From Pseudo-nitzschia pungens (Eukaryota; Bacillariophyta; Bacillariophyceae; Bacillariales; Bacillariaceae), in assembly GCA_037355855.1 (NCBI GenBank), contig CM074760.1, forward strand, positions 798,501 to 862,500: a stretch of 64,000 nucleotides of DNA. Direction: 5' to 3'. The notes under the pieces are model-generated. The model did not search any database and was not told where the DNA came from. It worked only from the letters and a program-made list of their open reading frames with translations. The position numbers and the translations under genes were made by a program. Shown piece by piece: positions 44,917-54,674 of the stretch. Numbering within the stretch: the stretch's first letter is position 1; each line of letters opens with the position of its first letter.

Positions 44917-46800
44917 ATGTTTTTGCGATTGATTCGATCCTTGTCATCGGCTTCGCTATCACTGTCGTATACTGCAGCAGCATTTACCTCATCTACGAGC
45001 AGGACCGTTGCATACCGTTTTCCGCCAGCATTTCATCCCCAGAGATCTGTTTTCCATCCGGCCACGGTCTCGTCTCGCCTCGATACCAGAATCTATACCT
45101 GCGCAACCACCTCTTCGTCTCGGAACATGCCCCAGTCACCCTACCAATACCGGAGTGCCGACGCACCGGTCCTAGATCTGTCGGAACTCTCGGCGGATCT
45201 GGTGGCCTCCGACGAAAAACGCCAGGAGGCCTACGACAAGTCCCGCACATTCCAAAAGGCGCTCATCAAGGCCCAGAGCGATCTGGACCAGAACAAGGGA
45301 GGCGTGTCGGAATCCATCAACGAATTGCAGGCCCTGCTGGCGGAAGCCATCGGACCGAGCCACGCAGAAACCCCCGCAAACGACCAGTCGCAATCGCAAT
45401 CGCAAGCGAGAGACCGCGTCCCCCGGATCGCCAACCTGGGCCAGCGCGTGGAGGACTTGTGCCGGTTCATGGCCTTTCACCACTTTCTGGAAACCGGCCG
45501 GCTCCTCCCGCCCTCGGCGTGCTTCGACGCCCCGATGAAGGCCACCGACGAGGAATACCTGGCCGGTGCGTGCATGGGACTCTGCCAGGATTTGTCGCGG
45601 TACGCCCTGGGCCGGGCCACCGCGCGGGACGTCGGGAGCGTCCAGCAGGCCCGGGACCTGGTCCACGAGATCCTGGATTACCTGCTGACGTTTGATTTCC
45701 GGAACGGGACCCTCCGGCGCCGGTACGACGGAACAAAGTACGCCCTCAAGGTAAGACGGGGCGATGCGATGCGATGCGATGCGATACGACATGATTGCTA
45801 TGCGATGTTTTTTTGCGTGTGATTGGCGACGACCGAGGGGGATGTTGGATTTTTGATTGGCATGCACTCACTCCGTGAACCTTATTTCCCGCCAATCTTG
45901 ATATCCGTCTTGGTTCATGGAAATGCGCAGTCGTTGGAAACCTTGTTGTACGAATTGTCGGTGACCGGTGCATCCCTCGAAACCGACGAAGCGGGTCCGC
46001 AGGCGAAGAGGCCCCGGATCGAAGAACCAACAACAACAACAACAACAGCAGCAGAGGGAGACGAACCGCAGACACCCCTTCTGACGCAGCAGCTCGAGGC
46101 GCTCCGCCAGCGGTACGAGCACCGCGACGGCCTCCGGGAAAAACTCATCAAGAAATCGCGGGACGGGCAAAAGGCCGCCAAGCAGGCCATTTACGCGCTG
46201 CACCGAAAGGACTACCCCAAGGCGGCCCGGTTGATTCGGGACTGCGAGGACTGCATCAACCAGCAACTCCTCCCGATCGTGAACGAGGAACCCCCGCTGC
46301 GGAGCTCGAGTTTTGCCGGTGTGGTCGAGGAATACACGGAAGCCAAGCTCTTTTACGCATGGTTGCTGGGGAACGACACGGAAGCAGAGAAGGAATCGTC
46401 CGGGGACAAAACGACAACCGATTCGGCCGCAGACGCAGACGCGGCTGCGGCGCCAGCCGCCAAGGGCACCTTGCTCCTGCCCGGCGACTTTTCCATCGCC
46501 CTGGAATCGGGGGACTACCTGGGAGGGATTTGCGATCTGACGGGCGAGATCGGCCGGTTTGCCGTCCAGCGCGGGACCGCTCGGGACTACGACGGGGTCC
46601 GACAGTGCCTCGAGGCCAACGCCGCGATCCTGACGTCCATCGAGTCCCTGGAAAAGCCGCCCGGCGGCATCAACAAAAAGATGGGACAGCTCAAGCAGAG
46701 CGTTTCCAAGATCGAGCGCATGATCTACGAAATGAGCCTGAGCAAGGCGGCGGGCATGAAAGTGAGCTCGGAAGTCAAGGATGCGCCCGCGGAGGAGTAA
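44917..46800 (+). CDS. Translin-TRAX fusion protein (single-chain C3PO-like)
   Basis: Two exons, 44917-45750 and 45931-46800, in frame, 567 residues. The intron is GTAAGA..GCGCAG. Residues ~85-290 are translin-like: CRFMAFHHFLETGRLL, YLAGACMGLCQDLSRYALGR, then LRRRYDGTKYALK joined across the intron to SLETLLYELSVTG, the usual translin end. After a Thr-rich linker, residues ~328-545 form a second, TRAX-like domain: IKKSRDGQKAAKQAIYALHR, EEYTEAKLFYAWLL, YLGGICDLTGEIGRFAV and LKQSVSKIERMIYEMSL. E412, E415, D480 and E484 align with the acids reported as catalytic in human TRAX (E123, E126, D193, E197). In animals and fungi translin and TRAX are separate proteins that assemble into the RNase C3PO. 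Domain 1 lacks the HEHW stretch used by human translin for nucleic-acid binding. ATG 45127 is an alternative start. The extra 70 residues could be an organelle signal. Confidence 0.85.
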
Positions 46801-46977
46801 TGAACGACATCCTATGGAACCAAATCTAATACCGACCATAGAACGTTATCGGTAATGTGTTCGGCGTGTTGATCATGCGTTCGGCAAAGGAAGCCGGCCA
46901 AGAATGACAGCATGTCTAATGTACGCCGGGCCATGTAGTCAATTTTTTCCTAATCCAAAAAGCATGGCTAATTTAAT

Positions 46978-47364
46978 TTACTCTTCATTTTGACACCAGC
47001 TTATTACATTCAACTTTTCATTCTTTTCCTTTAGCTTATAATCTCCACCAATCTCACCTCGTAGTTTATGAATCTCGATGCGATTGTGTTCTCGTAGCTT
47101 ATCAATCTCACCTCGTGCGTGTAGTTTATGAATCTCGATACGATTTTGTTCTCGTAGCTTATCAATCTCGCTGTTGAAACAATTTAGGCTTTGTTTCAAA
47201 TACAAGGACACGAGCGGTGGATACTTTGAAATCACCGGTATGACACGGCCTCTCAATTCTTCTTTCTCTGGCTTCTGTAGTTCAGCTTTGACCAGGGCAT
47301 CAACCCAATGTTCTCGAAATTCTGTAACCGATTCGTTCGAACTTGCTTTCAAATCATGGTCCAT
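46978..47364 (-). CDS. Short coiled-coil protein, uncertain
   Basis: Open frame of 128 residues from ATG 47364. The N-terminal half is mixed. The C-terminal half is a heptad-like repeat with two copies of GEIDKLREHNRIEIHKL or a close variant, encoded by a ~60-bp direct repeat (about 47050-47165). No family recognised. It overlaps the alpha-galactosidase relic on the other strand by a few bases. It may be a real small gene, a fragment of a longer coiled-coil gene, or chance. Confidence 0.3.
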   Translation of the reverse strand: MDHDLKASSNESVTEFREHWVDALVKAELQKPEKEELRGRVIPVISKYPPLVSLYLKQSLNCFNSEIDKLREQNRIEIHKLHARGEIDKLREHNRIEIHKLRGEIGGDYKLKEKNEKLNVISWCQNEE

Positions 47365-47884
47365 CACACCACCCCTTGGGTGGCGATCGTGGAATCTTTA
47401 GGAAGGAAACGTCCATCAATATCAAGTCACGAGCATTATGGATGGCTTGGTGCGATGCAATCGGAAGGATCATTTAGGCGATGTGGTCTCTTTTGCTGAT
47501 CTTAGCTACCGCGACGTTGGTTTGGACGACACATGACAAGCATGCAATTCCCCCAACGCGGCTGACGGCATGCATTACCATGATCAGTACGGCGACCCAA
47601 TAGTAAATTATGATCGAATTCCTTCACTCTCTGATATTACTAGTCACGCCAAAAATCTGGGCTTGACCGCAGGTTGGTATGCTAACAATTGTGCCTGCAG
47701 GTGAGCTTTTTTGAGTATTTTCGTCATGTTGCGAGAACAGTGCTCTACAGCACCTGCTGCCTTAATTTTGAGTTGTATCACCAACACTTTAGGATTCGAT
47801 TTCTTTCAGCGACCATTGTCGAAATCGTGCCGAATGCGCTCTCCAGACAAGAAGCGATGTCAAAGCTCTAGTTCGATATGGCTT
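47357..47884 (+). pseudogene. Alpha-galactosidase-like (GH27) relic
   Basis: One reading frame carries ITPPLGWRSWNL, then IMDGLV, LSYRDVGLDD, YGDPIVNYDRIPSL and KNLGLTAGWYANNCAC. These match the start of GH27 alpha-galactosidases (PPLGWxSWN, GYxDVGLDDxWQ, GDPxVN, LTAGWYxNNC). Two in-frame stops break it: TAG straight after SWNL, and TGA where the conserved Trp after DD should be. The first exon ends at 47700 with an intact donor. The acceptor at 47809 joins it to SDHCRN, and DVKALVRYGF follows at about 47855-47884, again a GH27 landmark. The catalytic LDxCG region is not readable in frame after that, although CGNE..LRVW appears in another frame. The relic is recent enough for protein-level recognition and for splice sites to survive. 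The start codon and the remaining two thirds of the enzyme are missing. Confidence 0.75.
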
Positions 47885-48881
47885 CTCGTCGCTGCGGAAA
47901 CGAATCCTATTTAAGAGTATGGAATAAGTATCTTGTTGAGATGTTCACGAGCTTTCCTCCTTTGATCATCCTTGTACTTAAGCATAACGTCATCCCCTGG
48001 ATAAAGGCAAATGATACCTCTGAATTCAGCAAACACCAGTTCCCTCCACTTGGTATAGAGTTCAATCTTCTTGATATCGATTCATAGCAACGGGGTTTCG
48101 TTTCGCAAGATCCTGTACTCTAACTGTCCCTGTTCCAAGTCGATCTTGTTTAATTATCATTGTAGTTGGCTTAGAGCTGTCGACACTGAAGATATGCCCC
48201 CGGAGAATCTGGGCACGGCCTTGCGTGCCAGTGTCTACATCAAGCTGTACCGACTGGGGCAACAACCCGGCTTTGAGGAGATGCTGGAAAGACTTCGGTT
48301 GGAAACGTCGAGTCGGTTCGAAAACATAAAGTTGGAAAAAAGACTCGAATAAGGAGAAACAGTGTATCTCGAACAAGGGAGATAAAATGCAAACTACTAC
48401 ATGTCTCCTCGAATAATACATGTCATCGTCAAAGGCAAGCAACATTGGTGGAAGGCAGATCTCCTGGCCTCGCGGTTTTCTATTCCATCGCCATTGGCGT
48501 CGCGTGACAATTACAACTCGTCGCTGCTGCCAAGATCGATTCCCGAGACGGACTTGTAGTACTGCTTCAAGACATTCAGCAAGGATAACTGCAAGCTTGA
48601 CATTTCTTCTCGCGAAGGTTTCGTTGGAGGAGGCGCAAAAGAGGAAACTCCAGACATCGAGCTTTACTTGAATTCGAGAACCGTTGAGACCAAGAATAAG
48701 ATCTTATGAGCACCTTGCACAACGTCTACTCATTGTACTCGAAACTGGTAGGGGCCTACGTCTCCCGTAGATTATGTGTTTGATGTCTTCGCACTGAGGC
48801 ATCATCAGTGACCGTGAAACAAGCCAGTGACAGATGCGAATGGTCGCAACGTTAACGCTATTTGCAATATAAGTGCAGATA
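47885..48881. other. Downstream of the GH27 relic; possible small frame
   Basis: Decayed sequence follows the relic. A short GC-richer frame with ATG at 48194 and stop at 48352 (52 residues, starting MPPENLGTALRASVYIKLYR) looks protein-like and may be a fragment of another gene. I cannot name it. Nothing else seen before the second satellite array. Confidence 0.4.
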
Positions 48882-50220
48882 GGTTGACGCGATAGAGGTG
48901 CGGATTTTGCGGTCAGAGCCGCGTCAACCGATCCGCACCTCTATTGCGTTAACCGATCCGCACCTCTATCACGTCAACCGATCCGCACCTCTATTGCAAT
49001 CCCGGATTGGACCGCGATAGAGGTGTGGATCCATGGTCACCTCTATCGCAATCCGATCCGCACCTCTATCGCGTCGTCCACCGATTCCGCACCTCTATCC
49101 GGCACCTCCATCGCAATCCGATCTGCACCTCTATTGCAATCCGATGATCCGCACCTCTATTGCGTCAACCAATCTGCACCTCTATTGCAATCCGATCTTC
49201 TGCACCTCTATCGCGTCAACCGATCTGCGCCTCTATCGCATCATCCGATCCGCACCTCTATTGCAATCCGATGATCCGCACCTCTATCGCAATCCGATCC
49301 GCACCTCTATTGCAATCCGATGATCCGCACCTCTATTGCAAACCAATCCGCACCTCTATTGCAATCCGATCTTCCGCACCTCTATTGCGTCAACCGATCT
49401 GCACCTCTATCGCATCATCCGATCCGCACCTCTATTGCAATCCGATGATCCGCACCTCTATCGCAATCCGATCCGCACCTCTATTGCAATCCGATGATCC
49501 ACACCTCTATTGCAAACCAATCCACACCTCTATTGCGTCAACCAATCTGCACCTCTATTGCAATCCGATCTTCCGCACCTCTATCGCGTCAACCGATCTG
49601 CACCTCTATCGCATCATCCGATCCGCACCTCTATTGCAATCCGATGATCCACACCTCTATCGCATCATCCGATCCGCACCTCTATTGCAATCCAATGATC
49701 CGCACCTCTATTGCGTCAACCAATCTGCACCTCTATTGCAATCCGATCTTCCGCACCTCTATCGCATCATCCGATCCGCACCCCTATTGCAATCCGATGA
49801 TCCGCACCTCTATCGCAATCCGATCCGCACCTCTATTGCAAACCAATCCGCACCTCTATTGCGTCAACCCTCTATTGCAATCCGATGATCCGCACCTCTA
49901 TCGCAATCCGATCCGCACCTCTATTGCAAACCCATCCGCACCTCTATTGCGTCAACCAATCTGCACCTCTATTGCAATCCGATCTTCCGCACCTCTATTG
50001 CGTCAACCAATCTGCACCTCTATCGCGTCATCCGATCCGCACCTCTATTGCAATCCAATGATCCGCACTCTATTGCACCAATCCACACCTCTATCACAAA
50101 CTGACGCCATAGAGGTGCGGATTGGTTGCAATAGAGGTGCGGATGGGATTGCAATAGAGGTGCGGATCGGTTTGCAATAGAGGTGCGAATCGGTTTGCGA
50201 TAGTGATGCGGATCGGTTGA
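48882..50220. repeat. Satellite array 2, same unit as array 1, with inverted flanks
   Basis: About 50 copies of the GATCCGCACCTCTATTGCAA unit, mostly in the forward direction (about 48925-50095). Copies in the opposite direction lie at the left end (48882-48911), once inside (about 49009-49030) and as a block at the right end (about 50098-50220). A higher-order pattern is visible between about 49130 and 50050. It includes variants with inserted GAT or CTT (CCGATGATCCGCAC, CCGATCTTCCGCAC) that recur in the same order every ~200 bp or so. Open frames through the array are artefacts. Confidence 0.93.
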
Positions 50221-50746
50221 CCATCCCTGTTGTCACATACAGATTTCGCCTCGCATCTCCACTCAGCGAAAGGCTCCTCCTTCTTTCTCCTTCGTCACGG
50301 GATTGCTTTCTCTTCCACGTGTACCGGACAGTACTAGATACATTCAAAAACAACCTTGGTAAAACACTTTTGATGGATAGAGTAATACCTTATCCGGCAG
50401 CTCTTTGAATAGGAGAGAGAGGGGGGAGAAAGCTTTGGTTGATCAAACTGCAACTAGAACAATTCCACTGATTTGTCGTGTTATACCCGTCTACTGTTTG
50501 TTACCATATATGGAATTCAATCTTTTCATTCGCAGTTCTTTCAATGTTGACAATAACCATCATCAACATACGCAATAGCATACGTGAGTTGGAGTTCATC
50601 TATTAGATTTATTTGCTTACAGTTTCGAGGTTCGGTTGACACTCACTCTGTTGCTACCGTTGGGAAACACCATTGCAACTCGACTATCATGTGGAACCAA
50701 AGGACTAGAAGATTTGGAGTTCGCTATTCTCGATTGTTATTGCTTC
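50221..50746. other. Spacer after array 2
   Basis: Short spacer up to the 3' end of the LURP-one-related gene. No gene seen. Confidence 0.6.
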
Positions 50747-51568
50747 CTACCTGCCTTCCGCCTCGCGTTTCTTCTTGTGCTCTTCGTCGAATTCTTCGTC
50801 AATGGCGCACGCACAGGCAACGACCAGGACGGGATCCATCCCGGGGGCGATTCGAATCTGATAGTGATCAAAGGCGTCGAATTCGATGAGACGGTCCATG
50901 GTGATCTTGGCCACGGTCTCTCCCTTGTCGTTCTTCATGACGAATCGTCGGTCCAGAAAGTCTCCCTCGAGCTTGTACATGGCCGGGGGCTTGATGGGTC
51001 CAAAATGCGGTGCGCACTCGGCGTGCACCTCAAAGGTGTCCGTAAGGGCAATAGTGGCCTTTTCGATCCAGCCAATCTTTTCCCCGTCGGCTCTCAAAAT
51101 ATCGTAGGTGGGCGTAATGGCAATGAGTTTTCGGTCCAGGGTTGCCACGTGCTCGTCCCTCAGGTTGATTCTCATCTTGTCCTTTCCCGGAAGATGGAGC
51201 ATGGCTCCCCGAACCTTGCAGTATGGTTCGTTGTTGTCGAGATCTTGGATGTCGAAATCTTCTCCGGTGAACGAGATGGCCCGTTCTTGGACCGCCAGTG
51301 TCTTCAGTTCCGAAGACAGGCTGTCGTCGCCTCCGAGCGGGCTTCCGTAGATAGGGGGTTCGGTCTGCGGGATCAATTTTCCTCCGGTCAACACATCGCC
51401 CATGTCGTGTAGCATGTCACCCATGTCACTTAACAGATTGTTCAGCTTCGTCGGCGACGTGCGCCACGAATGCGTCGTTGCCGATGGTGGAGCAGGTGCC
51501 AAGAAGCCGTGGCCATTTTCCGAAAGCAAGGCAAGGATGATTCCAACTGTTATGCGAAGCGGCGCCAT
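50747..51568 (-). CDS. LURP-one-related (tubby-like fold) protein, possibly plastid-targeted
   Basis: Single exon, 273 residues, ATG 51568 and stop TAG at 50747. The N-terminus MAPLRITVGIILALLSENGHG followed by FLAP looks like a signal peptide with Phe at +1, similar to diatom plastid signals. Residues ~105-260 follow the LURP-one-related pattern: FDIQDLDNNEPYCKVRGAML, MRINLRDEHVATLDRKLIAI, YDILRADGEKIGWIEKA, FEVHAE, MYKLEGDFLDRRFVMKNDKG, then VAKITMDRLIEFDAFDHYQI and VLVVACACAIDEE. The family (LOR, DUF567-like) has the same fold as tubby and phospholipid scramblase C-terminal domains. Its plant founder is linked to defence, but molecular roles are mostly unknown. Gene intact. The function in diatoms is not known to me. 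Confidence 0.8.
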   Translation of the reverse strand: MAPLRITVGIILALLSENGHGFLAPAPPSATTHSWRTSPTKLNNLLSDMGDMLHDMGDVLTGGKLIPQTEPPIYGSPLGGDDSLSSELKTLAVQERAISFTGEDFDIQDLDNNEPYCKVRGAMLHLPGKDKMRINLRDEHVATLDRKLIAITPTYDILRADGEKIGWIEKATIALTDTFEVHAECAPHFGPIKPPAMYKLEGDFLDRRFVMKNDKGETVAKITMDRLIEFDAFDHYQIRIAPGMDPVLVVACACAIDEEFDEEHKKKREAEGR

Positions 51569-51924
51569 TGTCTATCTTTGTGTCGATGGTTGCAGTACGT
51601 ATCCAGTGCTGTGATCTAAGGGTTTCTGCACTGTATCTCTCGTTATGGATTCGTAAGATTACCTTGTAATTGGATTCTCACACATCCGGTACGGCAGGTC
51701 AATTTCCAATCCTGTCGTGTTTCAGTTTGGTTGGTAAGATTATTTTTTTATTGGAAGTATTTTTTTCGAACACAATTTGGCTTGTGCTTTTTGATTGTGA
51801 CGTGGGTTTTTTTCATGATGTGATGATTAGAAGTATTTTTTAATCATTTTAATCGTTTCAATCCTTCAGTCTACAGTATCATAGTAAGGCTTATGGACTA
51901 CGGTATGTATGATAGTGTTGTCAT
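51569..51924. other. Intergenic region
   Basis: 356 bp, AT-rich. Contains GTAAGATTACC at about 51652 and GGTAAGATTAT at about 51735, members of the dispersed motif listed in the findings. No gene seen. Confidence 0.6.
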
Positions 51925-52491
51925 TTATTTCTGCTTCAAGTTCCCGCGAACCCCAGGATTATTATATAATTCAAGGCTGATCGAGCAATTGTAGCCTGTA
52001 GTTACGATCAAACACTTACGGTATGCCCCAAGCGGTATGAGAAGTCTGTCATCGAAAGTGACCTGAATTATGACTGCTTTCATTCTTATTTTGTGAAACT
52101 TTCGTGGAGGCAAGACCCCAGGACGAACCGGACCATATTTTTCTTCTACTCGGCCCTCTAGATGACCCTCCGTGGATGCTACGGTAATCGAACAGTAGGA
52201 TGGGAGTATTGCATACGACCCATTTTCAAGTCCAACCGAGAAAGTTACGATTACCAAAACTTTTCTAGGGAGTCCTCCGGAGACTGTCTCGCAAGGTCTG
52301 GTGATTTCATCCAGGTTTTTCTCATCATTATCTACCGTATCGCCAAGGAAGTCCTCTGATACTATAATATTACTCAAACGCAGGTTAATAAATTGGAACA
52401 AACAATCGCCTACCAACTTCCACTTGGATCGGAAGGTAGAAGGGTTCACTCCCACGACAAAACCAATCGGGAGCCCGACTGACAACTGCAT
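51925..52491 (-). CDS. Hypothetical protein, weak
   Basis: Open frame of 188 residues from ATG 52491 to TAA at 51925. Composition is ordinary for a globular protein, with beta-rich stretches such as KVLVIVTFSVGLENGSYAIL and MKAVIIQVTFDDRLLIPLGA. I recognise no family. The frame is not in a repeat and not opposite another gene, which favours it slightly. It could equally be part of the leader region of the glutaredoxin-like gene, which starts 104 bp away on the other strand. Confidence 0.3.
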   Translation of the reverse strand: MQLSVGLPIGFVVGVNPSTFRSKWKLVGDCLFQFINLRLSNIIVSEDFLGDTVDNDEKNLDEITRPCETVSGGLPRKVLVIVTFSVGLENGSYAILPSYCSITVASTEGHLEGRVEEKYGPVRPGVLPPRKFHKIRMKAVIIQVTFDDRLLIPLGAYRKCLIVTTGYNCSISLELYNNPGVRGNLKQK

Positions 52492-52594
52492 CAACAGCCA
52501 CTTTCCGTGATTGATTCATACCTCCTGTCACCGACAGTCGAGAAAACCTTGCCGCATCCGACACAGGTGATCTGTCGAAACCAGAAAATCCACG

Positions 52595-53296
52595 ATGAAA
52601 TTCTTGTCGATTGCAATCCAGCAATGCTTAATATTTCTGATCACCCTCTTTTTGGTACAGGGCGTAGAAGAAACGGACGGAGAACCAATCCAGAAACTGT
52701 CCTCGGGAGAATCGCCCAAGGCCTTTGTCAGACACAAAATAAATTCCCATGACGTGAGTTTTTGTGTCTTGGTGATTCAGTGAAGAGCGTGCGAACGTCA
52801 AAGGAATAGACCAGCGAACCGTCCGTTTGATTTGAATATCCGTTGTTCCGGAGAGAGGAAATAGGCTCGACGACGTTTTAATTCGATCGGATCGGCATTG
52901 TCGGAAGAGCCAACGACCGATTGACTCACATCTTTTTCATCGCATCTCTTTCATGCTATTCTGGCCGGTCGTGCGCACACCAACTATTCCTCGCGACGAT
53001 AGGTCATGGTGTTCGCTCGAAGCTACGGGCCCCACAATCGCCAGGCCAAGGAGCTTCTCAGACGACTGTCGAAAACCCTCAACGTCAACGTGGAATTTCT
53101 CGACGTCGATCTACTACCGGGGTGGGATGGTTCGTTGATCATGACGGAATTGCAAGAGGTTACGGGCCAGTGGTCCTTTCCAAATATTTTTATCGGCACG
53201 AGACACATCGGAGGCAACAAAGAATTGGACCAGCGACATGCGCTTGGCGAATTGGAGGACATGATTAAGGCAGCAAGCGTCGGTCAAGAGTTATAA
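52595..53296 (+). CDS. Glutaredoxin-like protein lacking the active-site cysteines
   Basis: Two exons, 52595-52753 and 53003-53296, 150 residues. The intron is GTGAGT..GATAG. Exon 1 encodes a signal peptide or anchor (MKFLSIAIQQCLIFLITLFL) and a short linker. Exon 2 encodes a thioredoxin-fold glutaredoxin domain: VMVFARSYGPHNRQAKELL, EFLDVDLLP, GSLIMTELQEVTGQWSFPNI and FIGTRHIGGNKEL. In glutaredoxins the first block reads VVVFSKSYCPYCxxAK. Here C-P-Y-C is replaced by G62-P63-H64-N65, and exon 2 has no cysteine at all. The cis-Pro (SFP), the GG glutathione-site motif and the TELQEVTGQ helix are kept, so the fold should be intact and glutathione binding possible, while thiol-disulfide exchange should not be. 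The domain is not decayed: there are no stops and splice sites are intact. It probably acts in the secretory pathway or plastid. Confidence 0.82.
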
Positions 53297-54674
53297 AAAC
53301 GCCTTTGCGAAACGACAAATATTGGAAGAGATAAACCAACATTCGATGGCTGAGTGGCATTCGGTTGCAATGAGAGTTTGAGCAAGTTGCTCGAGATCGA
53401 AGAGCTACGACAAAAAAGTCGTTGCCTTCCCACACGGCAAGCTATCTTTCTAGAAAAAGGTGTGCCGAGCAGAGAAAGCAATCCAGGATCCAAAATCTGC
53501 GGAAGAAACGACAGGACTTCGCTGCATCAAATTTATCACCCGCAGCGCTTTTGATGAAACGAAAATAATGATAATAATAGTGTTGCTAGTAAGAAACACG
53601 GGAAAGCATGTCTTCAGATGGCATAGCTCCAACGTGGAAGTTGGAGTAGACAGCACGACTGCGTCTTCCATACCAATCCTAAATTGGCAGAATAATTCTG
53701 TTTGCTACGTGTGCTCGTAACTGCTATAGTCCAAGAACTGATCCCAAAGTAGTTGAGATTGTGGGTTGTAGAACTGACTTGCGAATGACTTTGACGCTGG
53801 GAAGGAGTGATGCCATCATCCTTCCAACCACTTCGCAGAAGAAACTGTACTGCATAAATGATTTTTTCATGAAAACTGCGTTGCTGCTCTACTTGAAAGA
53901 AAAGGCAAAGAAGATTGGGAAGTCTGGGTGAAACACACATGACTTCATCACCTTTGTTAACATAAAGGTACATAGTACAAAATTTTCAAGATCTCGCCTA
54001 CTACTGGTACTAGTAGCCGATTCCTGAAGATCTGGAATGACGTGCAGAAGATTGATATCGAAGAAATGGCTCACAGCAACCACCTTCCCACGTGATGCTG
54101 GAGCATCTACTAGTACCTGATTAGGATCTCAGCACAAACGTCTTCACCATCGGTGTTTTACAACGCAATGAAACCTCGCTTTCTAGAAGGGAGGTTGCTA
54201 CTTGTACGCCGTCCGTCTTGTGACATAACGACACGTGACAAGAACATAAAGTTTTTTATTGGTTAAAGTATTTTTCGAATGATTAATATAAGATTACCTA
54301 CGTAAGGTACAGCAAGGGTTTACGAAGAACGAACTACGCCCTAATTCGTAAAAGGTATGTGAACTAAGCATCTGAAAAGGGCTATTGATTTTATTCCATC
54401 TTCAATCTATTCAATCAAAATCAAATCAAGAAGATGGTGAAAAATGATTGATCCAAATATTTTTTCTTCCAAAATCTTTGGTCAACTTTGAATTTAACGT
54501 GACAACATGGGTTCGCTTCGTGCTTCGCGCCAGAACAGTACCGGTACCACATGCTCGTGCACACCACATTCGTTTTCTGTAGCAGATCGTAAAATAGAAC
54601 ATCCTGACAGCGGGATGTGAATTTAGATTCGCTCGTCGTTTCCTTACGAACAGCCCGTCGACAAACCCACTACA
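53297..54674. other. Intergenic region, no gene seen
   Basis: AT-rich spacer with tracts such as CTACTGGTACTAGTAG (about 53999-54014) and a TAAGATTACCTACGTAAGG word at about 54290. No gene features. Confidence 0.6.
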
